Below are positions 21,701-33,526 of a stretch of 64,000 nucleotides of DNA, piece by piece. The position numbers and the translations under genes are program-made. The notes under the pieces are model-generated. The model made no database searches and was not told the origin of the DNA. It saw nothing but the letters and a program-made list of their open reading frames with translations. The stretch comes from Sclerodactyla briareus (taxonomy: Eukaryota; Echinodermata; Holothuroidea; Dendrochirotida; Sclerodactylidae), in contig JAODTK010005654.1 in assembly GCA_026419785.1 (NCBI GenBank), forward strand, positions 89,676 through 153,675, read 5' to 3'. How positions within the stretch are numbered: the first letter of the stretch is position 1; each line of letters begins with the position of its first letter.

Positions 21701-23960
21701 GAAGAGAATCCAAAATGATGTCGGTCCAATGCCTGATGTTGCCTTGTATGGCCCACAAGATGTCGCGAAGCAAAGGGCTGCATTCCTCTCCTGGTACGAG
21801 TCTGAGAGCACCAATGCAACTTGTCGATTTAAGGAAGAGCCTACTTTCCTATGCATCAGCGATGTGGACATTTTTGAGGCAATGCAGCACACTCTTCCGA
21901 AGCTATTCATGGAAGCTACGAAGAAGAAACAGGAGCAATTGTGTGTAAGGACTTGTTTCGAGATGATGCAACCGATGATGACCCCGACGTCGAGGAAGAA
22001 GGAGAAAGTGATGGAAGCGATCGACAGCGGAGCGAAGGGTGTTGTGATCGTTTTTAAACGGTTGTATAACAATCGCTTCCGCATTTGTAATCTCGTGTTT
22101 CGACGCCAATTCATGCGTCAGGGTCAATTGCATCTTTCACGGGAAACAGCCTCAGGTAACTCTCACGCTGCCCGACAATGGTTGCATGTAGAAAGTCTCC
22201 GTCGCGGTGTTCACATACAACACGCAAATAACGGGGGTGAACGCAAGATAGGCCCATTGGTCGACGGGATTCGCTGAGCGGGGAACATAATGTTCCAATT
22301 TCAGGGTGTTTCTGGCAAAGGGGTCGAAGTGTTACAGGGAGAGGACAGTACATACGTGAGATGAAGTCGACGATGGGGAAATATCAGCAGACCGAGAAGA
22401 CGCGAAGGTCGTCGAGATGTGTGTCCAGATTACGCCTATGTAGAAATCTGGGAGCATGAGTGGGATGCAATGAAGACCAAGCTCTCACCCGAGATTAAGG
22501 CGGCCCATTCGAGAAAGTACCAAAACATCTCCCCCCCGCTAGATCCTCGCGCACAGCTTTTCGGGGAGGACGAAACGAAACGGTGTTGAAACTGTTACAC
22601 AGTTAAAAGGGGAAGAACAAAATCAAGATGTTGACTTTCTGGTCATTATACCCCTTCACTAACAAGTATTGCTCATACCCTGTCGGGCCACCCACGTTAC
22701 CGATTGATCTATCGAATGATATTACGAGTAATATAGGGTAGTTCGTTGTCCTGTCCTACCCCCGACAGAAGTTGTACATCCTGTGTTACCTGTGAAAGAT
22801 ACTATAAGCCCCTGTCCCAATTGTGCTTGACGTGATGGCGTTGAACAGAAATGCCCAACGAACTGCGCACATTCAGACTCCGAAAGGTCACTGACGGGCA
22901 CCGGGGGTAAGCTTGAGGTATCAAAGTGTAGAGAAGGGATATAAAATCTAAGGTCGGGGTTGTTTGGGGACTTCAAGCAGGAAGGCGTGTAGGACAAGCA
23001 ACTAAATCAGGGGGTATTCACGGAGTATGTTAACACGTTTTTGAAAATCAAGCAGGAGGCCTCTGGGCTGGGTGGAACGGAATGGTGTAAAAACTGAGAC
23101 CATCGAGACAAAATAAGTGCAAAGAGTATTTCGAGAACGAAGGAATTGCACTGAATCCCAAGAGATCAGTACATCCAGGGATCAGGGCGATGGCAAAATT
23201 CATGCTAAATAGCTTCTGGGGGAAATTCGGCCAACGAGAACGATTGATCAAGACCGAGGTGATCACTCAAGCGGATCGACTGTACGGATTTATTCAATGG
23301 CGAACCAGTACGAAGTGATGAGTGACGTTCGTTAACGAAGAGGTACCGAAGCGCGCACAAGGACACAACACAGTTGCGATGATGCCACGCAAGAGTACAT
23401 GTTGTTATGGCGTCATAACAACGTGGCAGCAAGACTGCGGTAAGGGCTGCTCGATTTTTTCGGGGGGGGTTCGGCAGGAAAGGGTTCTGTACTTTGACAC
23501 AGACAGTGTCATTTACACTGTAAAAACCAGGGGAAATGGGCTCCCCACGGGGGGGGATTACCTAGGGGATCTAACTGACGAGATTGATCCAAAAACGGTT
23601 TAATTTTATATCATTTGTACGGGGGGCCAAAAAAACTAGGCGTACACCCTCGCGATTCTGGAACTCAGTGTGGTGTGTAAAGTAAGAGGATCACCCTCAA
23701 CTTCGCCAACAGCCAGAAAGGTCAACTTCCAAACATGGAGATGATGGTTCAATATTTTGCCGCAGTAAAAGGGTCCCCCGTTGGTACAAGTTACACCCTC
23801 AGAAAATAACCCGCGACAGTAAGAGACTGAAAATCGTGAACAAACAGTTCAAGAAGGATTACCGCGTATCGTTACGACAAGCGGGGGATCCTGGATGACA
23901 TCAGAACGTTCCTTACGGATACAATTAGACCCACTGAGGTATGGTTACCGGAGTAATAAC
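18692..23960 (+). pseudogene. Polinton protein-primed DNA polymerase B, with probable 5' intron
   Basis: Would replicate the element from protein-primed ends. The N-terminal part is acidic and contains two copies of a W-[LV]-R-[AS]-GSPE-[FL]-S-x-SQ motif (about 19405 and 19500). From about 20270 to 23960 family B motifs appear in order: CCARAL segment (20465); Exo I YDLET (21267-21281); Exo II AHNFKGFDGYF (about 21470-21502); motif A Asp (22633) and SLYP (22643-22654) one frame apart; motif B NSFWGKFGQR (about 23208-23237); motif C YFDTDS (23490-23507). Its length fits the family. At least ten frame changes are needed, several next to G runs. It faces the integrase/capsid arm tail to tail. 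Confidence 0.93.
18905..19392 (+). other. Probable intron in the 5' part of the polymerase gene
   Basis: GTAAGT at 18905 follows an acidic open segment. TATTTTCAG ends at 19392 with an AT/T-rich tract before it. Joining the two keeps one frame (phase 1) and leads into the W-x-R-x-GSPE repeats. The intervening 488 bp is AT-rich with many stops. Confidence 0.6.
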
Positions 23961-24640
23961 AAGAATATGACTGAACTCTGAACAGTTAAAAATAGTGTTT
24001 AGAAGTTAAAGTCCAAATAGGGTGTTCAGCAACTTATGTTTAGAAACGTGGACGCGGGATTTAGAAATTGGACACATGTTCAAAAGTGATGGTGTTTAGA
24101 AAGTGTTTGAAATATAAACATATTTTTGTGGTTAGTTAGAGTGGTAAATGATTACCATCATAATGTGGAATGAATAAAGGTAAAACAATGAATTTTATCT
24201 GGAAAGAGGGTCAGAGGCTGATGGAAAAAATGCTGAGTACGGAATGAGACAAAGAATATGTAATTATTTCAATATAAGTTCTTACTAATGGAACAACCTG
24301 CACATGAAAATACAAGGTTTCATTACACTGATGAATAATATGCATATGGGAAACAACATAATTGTAAAATTGTCATACTGCATGACAACGCGTGAAGATA
24401 AATACGGACACACGGTAAAACATAAAGAAGGTGATAATAATAATGAAAAGACATTCACAGGCAGGAAAGAAAAACAAATTAATGTCTAGTCTAATGTTTA
24501 TTTTATTTTTTATTCAAAAGTTTCCCATCTGAAGGTTTGCGCCTCTTAGGCTTAGGAATGCCTGTGAAGTTCTGCGCCCGAGTAGCGCCTTCTTAGGAGG
24601 GGGTGAGTGATGGAAGTGTCACTTCTGTCGTCCCTTTTCC
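23961..24640. terminator. Convergent 3' region between the two Polinton gene arms
   Basis: AATAAA at 24172-24177 serves the plus strand. The A/T run near 24500-24518 reads AATAAAAAATAAAATAA on the minus strand. TGTTTAGAA-type strings recur at 23997-24120. This is the expected place for poly(A) sites of both arms. No gene was recognised. Confidence 0.55.
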
Positions 24641-25250
24641 TTCATTGATGGAAAGTATCGCGGTCTGGTATTACCAATGAAGGCTTCCGGGAAGTTTATT
24701 TTAGCCAGTCCTTGAATTAAAGTTCTGCCAGCCTACAGGATTAAAATCCTGGTTATTTTATTAAGAACATCAATAATCAAATCGGTCAACTTGAACCCGC
24801 CACTGTTTTTCAGTTCGAATATCAATTCCCCATTCGCATTCCAATTATTTACGGCTGGTCGTACGTTTCACGAAGCACTGATTATATGATCAGTAAAATC
24901 AAACTGCTTTATTTGTTAGGAGACTTTGGATGTTTGCTATTAACTTGAAGTGGTCTAAACACGAACTCCCGTGTTGCAACTCCTTTCGGAGGACGGAGCT
25001 GACCTTCTGCGGGGGGGGCTTTATATCATAATAAGAGCCTAGGTTTTTCGCTGATTACTTCATCCAGGTATCGCCTCTAATATTGATGGTCTGCTGCATT
25101 GTCATACGGGCTGAGATCTTCTCTCTCCAGAATCTCCTTCTAGATTCATCCAGCTCAGCGAATCTTGAATGTATTTTGTCCCGCTTGGCCACGTTCATCA
25201 CCCGTGCGACATCTCAGGCATAAGAACCATTTTCTAAGAAAAACTGCATT
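24640..25250 (-). pseudogene. Conserved Polinton accessory protein of unknown function
   Basis: Last gene of the minus-strand arm. Reading down the minus strand: KMVLMP near 25228, then KIHSRFAELDESRRRFWRE (about 25180-25125), MTMQQTINIRGD (about 25105), NANGELIFELKN (about 24840-24805), LTDLIIDVLNK (about 24790) and FIGNTRPRYFP (about 24685). I recall this order of segments from a small protein that accompanies the packaging ATPase in many Polintons; its role is not established. Three or four frame changes split it. The order is what is seen; family membership is from memory and not searched. Confidence 0.6.
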
Positions 25251-25264
25251 TTGCTATATCCGAG

Positions 25265-25595
25265 TCACAGCACCGATGAGTAATCCTCCAGCGTTTGAAT
25301 TGAAGGTTTCAAAATGACACTTAGGAAACCTCCTTTTGAACTAGGAGGTTTTTTTCTTTTCCGATGACAACGCTTGTTTGACAAGGGTACGTAGAGTGTC
25401 TGGAACGCGTCAACTTTAGTTTCTGCGCCGTGAGAGGGAAATTGCCTTTTACCACGTTTTTTGCGACGCATTCGCAAAGGGCAGGTCATCAGACTCGAAT
25501 CGGCCTGGTGTAAAAATGCTTTCCGTTGTTGTGGGGAGCTTGGAACGGAAAAAGTGGTAACTCTCTAGCGTGTTTTTGTATCCTGCGTGGTGCCA
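25265..25595 (-). pseudogene. Small basic Polinton protein (KGGFL type)
   Basis: It starts at ATG 25595 (MAPRRIQKHAREL) immediately after the ATPase and is rich in Lys/Arg. It ends with KKPPSSKGGFLSVILKPSI near 25345-25290. A small Lys-rich protein ending in an RGGFL/KGGFL patch and a hydrophobic tail is a common neighbour of the ATPase in Polintons. A virion core or scaffold role is conceivable but only inferred. One or more frame changes occur near 25450-25500. Confidence 0.6.
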
Positions 25596-25599
25596 TGGT

Positions 25600-26340
25600 G
25601 ATGAGGGAAAAGCGCCGAATGAACGTAACAAGAACTGTGGGTCTTGTTTGAATCCTTCCTATTTGGGAAATCATTACTACTGCGTTTCTCTGGAAAATAT
25701 TTGTCGCAGGCGAAAATCTCTGGTGTATGAGGCTTCAATCTATTAAAAGATAATAAGATACCCATACGGATTTTGGTGCGGCGGAAAAGCTCTCTGCATA
25801 AAATTAACCGACCAGGATAAAATCTGTTTCGCCAGGTGGGTCACCTGGGTTTTGTCTCTTGGGTCTTGAACAACACGATTGTTGTAATGAGCGTTTAGGG
25901 AAGGTTTCGGGTTGTCCTTCGCGTCCGTAAAAGAAATTTGTAGAATATGTATATGACGGCTGATATTACGCTGGTGCGATCCTTTAGAAAATAAATCGGT
26001 AATTCGTTGCTTCATTGCCATGAGAGTAATAAATCGTCCACAGTTATAATAGATTTCGTTTGGAAGGACAAATATTCCTCAAATTTGCAGAAGCCCTCCA
26101 CAAAAAAGGATTTTAGGTTAATCTTTTGGGTAGTAGTTTAGAGGACATTTCCACAAAACGAGGGCTGGTATTCCCAATAGCAAGTGACACAATCCTCGCA
26201 GGAGCGCTCCTTCAATGGACATCGTGGGTCGGGTTTTCACAAATGAGTTTTCCCGCTACCGTTGGACTGCAAGAACGCAGGTGAATAGGTCTTTGTAGCA
26301 AACTTCGGTTCATAGGAGATATGAAATTGGACGTCGTACA
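25600..26340 (-). pseudogene. Polinton DNA-packaging ATPase (FtsK/HerA type)
   Basis: Would drive genome packaging. Seen on the minus strand: a Walker A-like NGSGKTH (about 26262-26242) and a Walker B region IITVDDLLLS (about 26054-26025). ITDLFSKGSHQRNIS (about 26010-25965), DPRDKTQVTHLAKQ (about 25868-25828) and NPYGYL (about 25766) follow. The small-residue-rich loop before GKT is partly lost, since a Gln sits where Gly/Ala is usual. Frame changes lie at about 26240, 26020, 25950 and 25760. It overlaps or abuts the next small gene at 25595, as is usual in this arm. Confidence 0.85.
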
Positions 26341-26399
26341 ATTAACATGACTATATCCATTTAGCAGGCGGGAATTGAGACGCCGATAAACTAATGATC

Positions 26400-26870
26400 A
26401 TACACCGGTACATCAGCGTTGGACCTATTCTTAATAAACTCGTTTACATAGATATCATTAAAAAATCATAAGTCCCACTTGAAAAACGACTTACAATTCC
26501 ATTCATAGGAAATTTCCTACATCTATGTTACAATGAAGTATATACAATATGGTCACAAACTGAGGATGATCTCCTGAGTCGTTTGTTTTGTTATTTTGGA
26601 ATTAATATTCTTATCACGATAGAGTTTTCAACATATCCCCAAAGTACGGGCATTAATCTTCCGGCGGCCTCCGTATGAGTCGAAAAAATCAAAACGACCA
26701 TGATTCGAAAAACATGAAGCCAGCAGTGGGATCCAGGAGGCTCATCTTTCCCCGTCAGTATTCGCGTATGAGAGACCAGTGGTCGGAGGCACTGAGCCTT
26801 CCGGAAGACATCAGCGGGGCAACACACCAGAAATTGGGTGGGCGTGCTACAGAATCCTTCTTAACGATCC
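26400..26870 (-). pseudogene. Polinton adenovirus-type cysteine protease
   Basis: Would mature capsid proteins. On the minus strand the segment PPGSHCW (about 26743-26720) carries the catalytic His in a GxHW-like context, with one extra residue. FFDSYGGR (about 26682-26658, partly in another frame) fits the acidic residue patch. SSVCDH (about 26560) fits the catalytic Cys box. NGIVSRFSSGTYDF follows at about 26505-26460. Gene position between capsid and ATPase is as in other Polintons. At least three frame changes break it. The His/acidic/Cys order supports the assignment despite poor local conservation. Confidence 0.78.
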
Positions 26871-28190
26871 GTAAATTTGTCTCGTACCATATAAAAATCT
26901 ATGAAAACGGTGCGCCGTATCTATTTCAATCAATGATCTTACTATGAATATAAACAACAATATTATGGTTCTCATTAGAACATGTTCAAATTGCATCTCC
27001 AGACGCATGTTACCGTTCTTCTTTAGGTTGAAATGTCCCCCATTTGATAGATCAGGGGTAGTCAAATGGCATCTATATAGGCAGAACCATGGCAAAATCA
27101 TATCGGATCGATAGGATTGCCTTTATCATGAAAAGCTTCGTGTAGTCCAGAAAAACAGGGATGATACGCCATATATATTGACCATCGCATAGTAGGGCGT
27201 AGGTTTCCAGGGTAACTGCTCGCCATCTATATACAGAGCTAAAAAGTTCAGGTCTTGATGGTGAAAATTATAGGGATTCTTATTGTCCGACCCATTTAAG
27301 CGCCTCAGCATCTACAACGTTATCACTAGACGTTTAGGGAGGTTCCCTAGAAACAAGCTTTCTCGCGTAAAGGATAAACTCCCTCGTGGGACCGACAGGG
27401 TTGTGTTGTGATTCACTCTTCGTTATGGGGGGTACTTTGCGGACCTTCTTCATTGCTTTGCATGGGCAAGGGAGACTTCCGGGTTTACTTTAAGTGGCGA
27501 TGTATAATGACGCGATGATCTGACTTTGAAGTCTGGGTCGGCGTGTTTGGTGAGTAAGCAAAAAACGGGTTGCTACGGTGCAGTTCGGTTTGATATCAAC
27601 GCCAACCTTAGAAGCATCTTCTCCTGGAAAAACATTTGTCGCAATGTCGAGGTCCTACCAGATCGACGATCCTTCATATCGGTTAATTATAGAAGCTCAT
27701 CGCTCTTAATCCATTGTTGACAACAGCCGCGTCCCCGTAGGAGACACGACTCCATCTTCCCAGCAGTGTCTGTTAAAAAGGCTGGGTTGATTTGAGAATC
27801 CTTGGCATCGTGACCATACGTCAGAAGGGTTTCCAACAGGGCTCGGTAGGGGTACATATGCGTGATGCGTACGTATATTAGTCGAGCGTTTAGTGTTACA
27901 TCAACTCAGAAAAAAGAGACTGCAACATTAGGTTCACGGGCCCTACGTTACGTATCGGCTGGTCGCGGAATCTCGCCAGTACCTCGAACGATCTGGGCTA
28001 TGACTGCCAAGATAGAATGGAAAGGTGAGGTAATCTACTGGGATCCTGTGTACGAGAACGGGCTGGGTGCTGTGTCGGTTAATGTTGTTGAGGAGGTTTG
28101 TATTGTATCCTTACCCTGACGATACTCGTCTGCGTCGGAGGCACTGTAAAGAGGTCCACTCAATTGTACGCATTCTCACGAATTGTCGTG
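26845..28190 (-). pseudogene. Polinton major capsid protein (double jelly-roll)
   Basis: Would form the capsid shell. Minus-strand landmarks are VDVTLNARLIY (about 27905-27875), MYPYRALLETLLTYG (27857-27813), VSLAHAKAM (about 27462), NPYNFHHQDLNFLALYIDGE (about 27283-27224) and GGHFNLKKNGNMRLEMQF (about 27040-26985). These are conserved blocks of the large Polinton capsid protein. The distance from the N-terminal landmark to the C-terminal block matches a protein of about 450 residues. Several frame changes occur, including near 27320 and 27130. It follows the minor capsid gene with almost no gap. The N-terminus was not resolved. Confidence 0.85.
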
Positions 28191-28199
28191 AATTAAAGC

Positions 28200-29280
28200 C
28201 ATGATTACACGCGAAGATGCGAGAGATCTTATTCACTCGCTTCGCCCGTTCGTTCTGACGTTTTTCTGGTGCTTCCTTTTGATTGGTCTGTTTGTTTGTA
28301 TTGGGGGGCCCTCTAAACTACGCGTTGTCATTCGTTGTCCTGCTGCGCCTCAAACGGCGCTTAGCGGCGGTTTTGAAATTTTCGCCGTGAAATGCATCGT
28401 GGCAATCGCGCATGGAGTCCCTGTGTTAAAGCGCCTGTTTCCCACACGCTCTCGCACCTCTTTTAGGGAGGCAAAGCTGTATGTACGGCTAACGAACCTA
28501 AAATGCAACTAATCCAGTCAGCGTTGCATAGAGATCCCTAACACAGGCAAACCTTTCACGTGAAGATGATAATCCTCGATATGAGAGCGCACATGTTACA
28601 GAAATAACGACGATCTGCTTGTCTGAAGTGAAGTTTAACGATCACTCGCCCTCGTTGAAATGGGATCTTCTCTCCTGTGTCCGTCCTTAAATCTACATGT
28701 ATCGACTGAATTTTTTTAGCCCTAAACCGAAGTAGGTGGTTGTTTTAAGGTCCTTTACTATGTGCGCCAGGTTTTTTTATCGTTATCCTGACAACGGTAG
28801 CAAAGGGACCATGGGCATCGCCTACACGCTTAGTTCTACGATCTCAGTGTAAAAAAAAACTAGACACTCCACATGAACAATCAGCGGCTAAATCACTCAT
28901 CGTACTCCCTCTTTTTGACTTGCTTTTCATCTACCAAACCAACATTGGCTTAATTCCTCAATTCAAGACGGTATCCTGCTTTTATCCTGAACAGGGTCGA
29001 TTTGAGATTGTGCTTATAACCCTATTTGATGTTTTCAATATTTGTTTCCTCAAGAAGCGCCCTTGTATTGGCATTTATCACTCATCATACTGGTATAGTA
29101 TCCCGGGGGTATTTTTAGAATTTGACCGTTCACAGCTACAATACAATTTTCCTCTGTGATGTTTATACCATTATACGGGTATTGAATTTCGCCATGCGCC
29201 ACCTCCCACTCCCACGATCCAGCCACTTGTGAATCGGGTCGCTAACTGTGTTTAAAACTATTCATTATATCAGGAAGTAT
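28200..29280 (-). pseudogene. Polinton minor capsid (penton-like) protein
   Basis: Minus-strand sequence starts just after the integrase with an FEILPD-type segment (about 29260). WEWEVA (about 29209-29192) and EIQYPYNG (about 29187-29164) follow, then KIPPGYYTS (about 29108), a typical jelly-roll N-terminal half. The C-terminal part near 28470-28350 reads a basic tail (GKQAL, then HGENFKTAAKRRLRRSRTT). That matches the basic extension of Polinton penton-like proteins. The total of about 1.08 kb fits. A plus-strand open frame at 28201-28512 with a hydrophobic run is most likely a shadow of this tail. Several frame changes are present. Confidence 0.7.
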
Positions 29281-29290
29281 CTCGAACGAA

Positions 29291-30580
29291 CTATTGCTCT
29301 GTAGAGTGACGTAAAATGAGACCCATTATGCTTGTCGATTGTCTGAAACCCAACTTGTTGAATTTTGTAGATTCCTGCCCTTTAACAAAATATTCTGTCT
29401 TTCCCAGGCGTTTCCTTCTCTTGAGAACTTTTTCAACTCTATAGAGGGCACTCTCTTCGACACTAACGCCCTGTAACTCATTGCTCGTAAAATCCCCTTC
29501 GAATGGTTCATACCGCCCCAATCTTTGAGTGGTATACACGGGAATATGTTTAGTTTCTTTCACATGTGGAAATTTCTCACGCCAATTTGTAAAGTAACCC
29601 TTTTCGAATTTTAATTTAGCTTTTGAAATTCTCACTTTCTCACCAACACTGAACTTGAACTTTGGAGAGTATCTCTCTTTAAGATCTGGTATAGGTATCC
29701 CAAACCTTTCCCTCCCCCCCCAAATTTTGGTGTTTTCTTTTTTACATCAGAATGGACGCATTTTAATTTGACCTGTGGATATGATTGGTTATAACCTTTT
29801 AACGAGTTGAGATAAAACCATTGGTGTATTTTAGGGTATTGTTGTGGGTAAAATATTTCCACATTCGTGCCTTCAAAGTCTTTGAAGCGCTCCACACCGA
29901 AGTCCTTTGTTTCGTTATGCGTAGTGAAATAGTGGAATTCCCCTTATTTGTCAGAAAACTACGTACATCCCTATTGATGAATTCCGTACCCCTATCATTG
30001 TGATCTGCTGAGGAACGCGACCCTGAGTTGAACATTTTTCTAACAGCGGCCAAAGTTGTTTTGCCCGTTTTGTTCTTTCAAAGAATACCCATGCAATATT
30101 TAGACAGAACGTCGATACATGTTAAAAGGTCCTTTATAGCTTGGTTATATCTAGAAACACTGCGCTCATATCTACCAGTCCATTTCCCACTGATAAATCC
30201 ATAGCGCTGAACACCACGACACATTCCTCTTGACTTCCTTCTGCTGCCCCTTTAATGGAGAGTTTAGCTGCTTTGCTTTTTTCAGCCATGCTAATTTCTT
30301 TTCTCTTCAATGAGTATAAAACGCCCTCTCTTTCCCACCTCGCGTAGAAGTATTAATCTATCCCACACCAAAACGGGCCAGGGTGAGCAGGATCGTAGTA
30401 AATCCTGCTCAGGTACTTCAACAGACGGCAATAGTCTCTGTGATCGCCAACCCAAATGACCTTGATTCAAATAATCATTGTTCTTTAAATAAGTCCTAAC
30501 CGTTTTGTTTTAACGACACAATAACCCGTACGGTCATATATTATGTCCTGGAGATTTTCTCCCTTTAGACGCCTCCTCAT
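29291..30580 (-). pseudogene. Polinton retroviral-type integrase
   Basis: DDE integrase with a C-terminal chromodomain-like part; it would insert the element and make the 6-bp duplication. Minus strand: HPGPF (about 30375) in the N-terminal region, a DLVDM-like segment with the first Asp (about 30160), NDRGTEF with the second catalytic Asp (30001-29981), then LKARMWKYFTHN (about 29890-29855). The 29635-29291 frame is the longest intact piece. It reads VRISKAKLKFEKGYFTNW and then YRVEKVLKRRKRLGKTEYFV, a chromo-type C-terminus. Frame changes occur near 30060, 29960, 29880 and 29700 (a run of C). The gene reads toward the capsid genes. Confidence 0.9.
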
Positions 30581-30871
30581 AGGACGGGGAACTAAACAAC
30601 AGAAATATACGAAAGGCGGAATTTTCATGTGATGGGAGCCTTATTACCATAACTGTATTGACACTGATCATAACCCGACACCATATACAAGTAATACAGT
30701 CATACGGCAAATAACCTATGTATAATTGTCTTCATTCAACATTTTCATGACGTGTGCCATAGTACGGCAGGGTTTTGGGGGGATTCTGTTTCCATCCCCT
30801 TTAAACCCACACACACACACACACACACACACGCACATACATACATGAATATACATAACTATCACCATTAA
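30581..30871. repeat. Spacer with (CA)n microsatellite
   Basis: (CA)n occupies about 30807-30832 between the integrase 5' end and the hAT-like insertion. Nothing else was recognised. Confidence 0.7.
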
Positions 30872-33526
30872 CAGGGGCGGATCCAGGATTTTCGGTTAGA
30901 GGGGGGCGCCAAAAATTATCAACATAGTAGATTGGGAGAAGATGTGGGAGCGCAGGAGGCTAATTTCTGATCCCCTAGATACTGAACTGTTAATTTGATT
31001 TGAACGCACGTATCTGACCAGTGGTGTAGCCAGAGATTTTTTAGTAGGGGGCCATGGGGGGGAAGGGGAGGAGGCGAGGTCTGGGAGTGTGTGGGGCCAA
31101 GGCATATGAGATTCATCATGTTGACCATCTAAGCGGAGCGCCACCAGGGGTTGGCGCGGCGCGCACCCGAAAATTTCTTGTCTGAGAGACCTCCCAGATG
31201 GCCGGAAACGGCATTTCTTGTGTCATTTTGTTGAAAAAGCATAACCGAAAATTTTTGAAATGATTGTTTCATGGATTTGGAGGGACACCTGGTGGTCCAT
31301 TAAGACTAGCTCCTGTATTTAACACACTTCAACGTTAGTACTAACGACAATTTTGCAAGTAGTGATCCTAAATATACACATTTTTGGTGCCGTTGATGGA
31401 CAAAGTCTTCACAAAGATGTTCCACTGCGCGATGGATTGACTCTTCATAATCGCAATCGTGATGAGTGAAATGAACGATTGTTTTGGATGAATTTGAAGG
31501 TCATCTGAAATCACGAGAGGTCTACCACTTGCACACAACGAGCACAGCATCATTCCCAGATCAAGGCTAAATTGACGTGTCGAGCTTTCTGGGGGGAGGG
31601 GGGTACAATAACTATATTGTTTTTGGTGTGCGTCAAATTATGGGTCATTTTGAGAAAGATTGTGAGAATGTATTTCTCGCCAAAATCGAATTAGCCCAGA
31701 AGCTTGCCCCGAAACGCCTGATCAAGCTGAACCCTTTCCTATTGAGTGGACAGGATCCTGTGATGTAGAATGAGGGCAAGTCTTAGAGAAAATTATGAAA
31801 AAGTTATATTTTGTCAATTTTGGTGTATGTATAAATACGATAACACGATCCCACCAACATGCCATGTACGTGGTCTCTCTCAATCCCCATGGTAAGTAAA
31901 ATTCAGTGTGGCACCTCCTAGCACAATACTTTGACCAGGCATGGATGCAGATTTCTTCCAAGAGGGGTGGGGTGATTTTCGTGATGTGAATCGAGTACAG
32001 ACAGACCAATCCCTATGTGCGCGCATGCAACCGGTAAATCCGTATGAGAACATATTCGTCTTCACACAGTAGCTATCTACGACCGAAGGATCCTCGTGGA
32101 CATTTACCCACGCGCGACGACAGAACAATGTAGCTACAAACAGGGGCGTCGATCCGTTTTGAAAAGTGGGGGAGACACATTGAATACAAATGACCATCTA
32201 GGCGGAGCGCCATCGGTTGGCGCGAAGCGTACCAAGAAAATTCAGATTCTCATACCCTCCAGATCGAAAATGGCACTTGCCAGGCTCAATAGCACCCATC
32301 TACATGTGTGATTTGAGTGGAAGACACACCAAAAAGTTGTCATTGTGCATACTAAGATGATTACCGAATATCACACATGGGATTTTTTTTATTACCTTTT
32401 CTACTCTGGCTTTGTTTGCGTGGGATCCAGGGGTTCTACCGAACAGTCCCTGGTGGGATCGAAGGGAAAAGCCATAGGCGTACGGGACAATTCCAATTCG
32501 GGAGCAGGAAATTTGTACCCGAATTTTACAAGTCAGTGATCAAGAACCATCGGCGCGCGCGAAGCGCGCGAAATTTTTTTGCATGTTTTCCGGCATTTCA
32601 TCGAAAAAAGTTTTTTTTTCTTCTTTTTTTTTTTCACTTTGCTCTTTTCCTTCCCAGATTTTTACGAATTTTTCATCTCAGAAAGGGGGGGGGGGGGGAG
32701 TCTTCCCCCAAGGCTCCTGAAATTTTTCGAGTGAACAAAATGATTCGAAGCATTACATCGCATATTTAGCCTACAACGCCTGGATAAGAACGACATTGCG
32801 CGCAAAACAAAATATGCACTTTTGGCTATTCGATTTAAAATTCGAGAATTCGGTATGAAACATGGGTAATCCTTCGAATTCGGCCCTAGTCGGGTCCAGA
32901 TCTTCACCTAGGGTCCGCACCTGGAATTAGTGGACTTAAGACAATTTCCAACGCGATTTTTGTTCGGTTAGACAAAAATTGAATCAGTGATACAAAATCG
33001 GGGCATGTGCCTATTAATTTTATTACGGTCCGGAAAAGTGGGGGGGGGTGGACAAACGATATGATATCCCCCCACTTTTGAAAGTGGGGGGACATGTCCC
33101 CCCGTCCCCACCTGTTGACGCCCATGGCTACAAACTGCCGACCGGAAATGTTTCTTCATCATCAGAGAGATGTTTGTTTTCGCCGCACAACATTCAAAGC
33201 GCGTTGCCGCTCTAACGTGGGAAATCGCCACAACGTCGTCGCAAATCATTATAGCCCTGGACAGCGCACTCGGTCCGTAACTAATAGTAGAGTTTGCCGT
33301 GCCTAGATACGCGGTAGCTTTGAAAACCTAGAGGAGCTAAGAAAACCTAGCATACAACCCATCCGCATCGTGGTGCTTCTTCTGACTGTGGGACAGATGG
33401 CAGATGTGGCTTGTGTCAACTTTAACTCAACGGCTCAGGCCGGCAAAAAAAAACAAAAAACTCTCGAGAATTTTTAGGGGGGGGCGCGCGCCGGGTGCGC
33501 CCCCCCCCCCCCTGGATCCGCGCCTG
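30872..33526. mobile_element. hAT-like composite insertion in the Polinton
   Basis: The left end CAGGGGCGGATCCAGG (30872) and the right end CCTGGATCCGCGCCTG (33511-33526) are inverse matches differing at one base. ATTAA flanks both sides (30867-30871 and 33527-33531), a 5-bp candidate duplication. No transposase was read, so it looks non-autonomous. Internal strings GACCATCTAAGCGGAGCGCC near 31123 and 32192 show related family fragments, and a second element is nested at 32141-33126. The short duplication makes the superfamily assignment tentative. Confidence 0.65.
32141..33126. mobile_element. Non-autonomous hAT-like element, 986 bp
   Basis: Ends are CAGGGGCGTCGATCCG and its imperfect inverse ending GACGCCCATG. 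A perfect 8-bp duplication GCTACAAA flanks it (32133-32140 and 33127-33134), the hallmark of hAT transposition. It contains a palindromic GCGCGCGAAGCGCGC near 32554-32568 and a GGGGGGACATGTCCCCCC palindrome near 33088-33105. No transposase coding was recognised. Confidence 0.85.

Noticed and set aside
28201..28512. 103-codon plus-strand membrane protein
   Set aside because: The opposite strand carries the basic tail of the Polinton minor capsid protein at the expected place and gene order; the hydrophobic run is its shadow.
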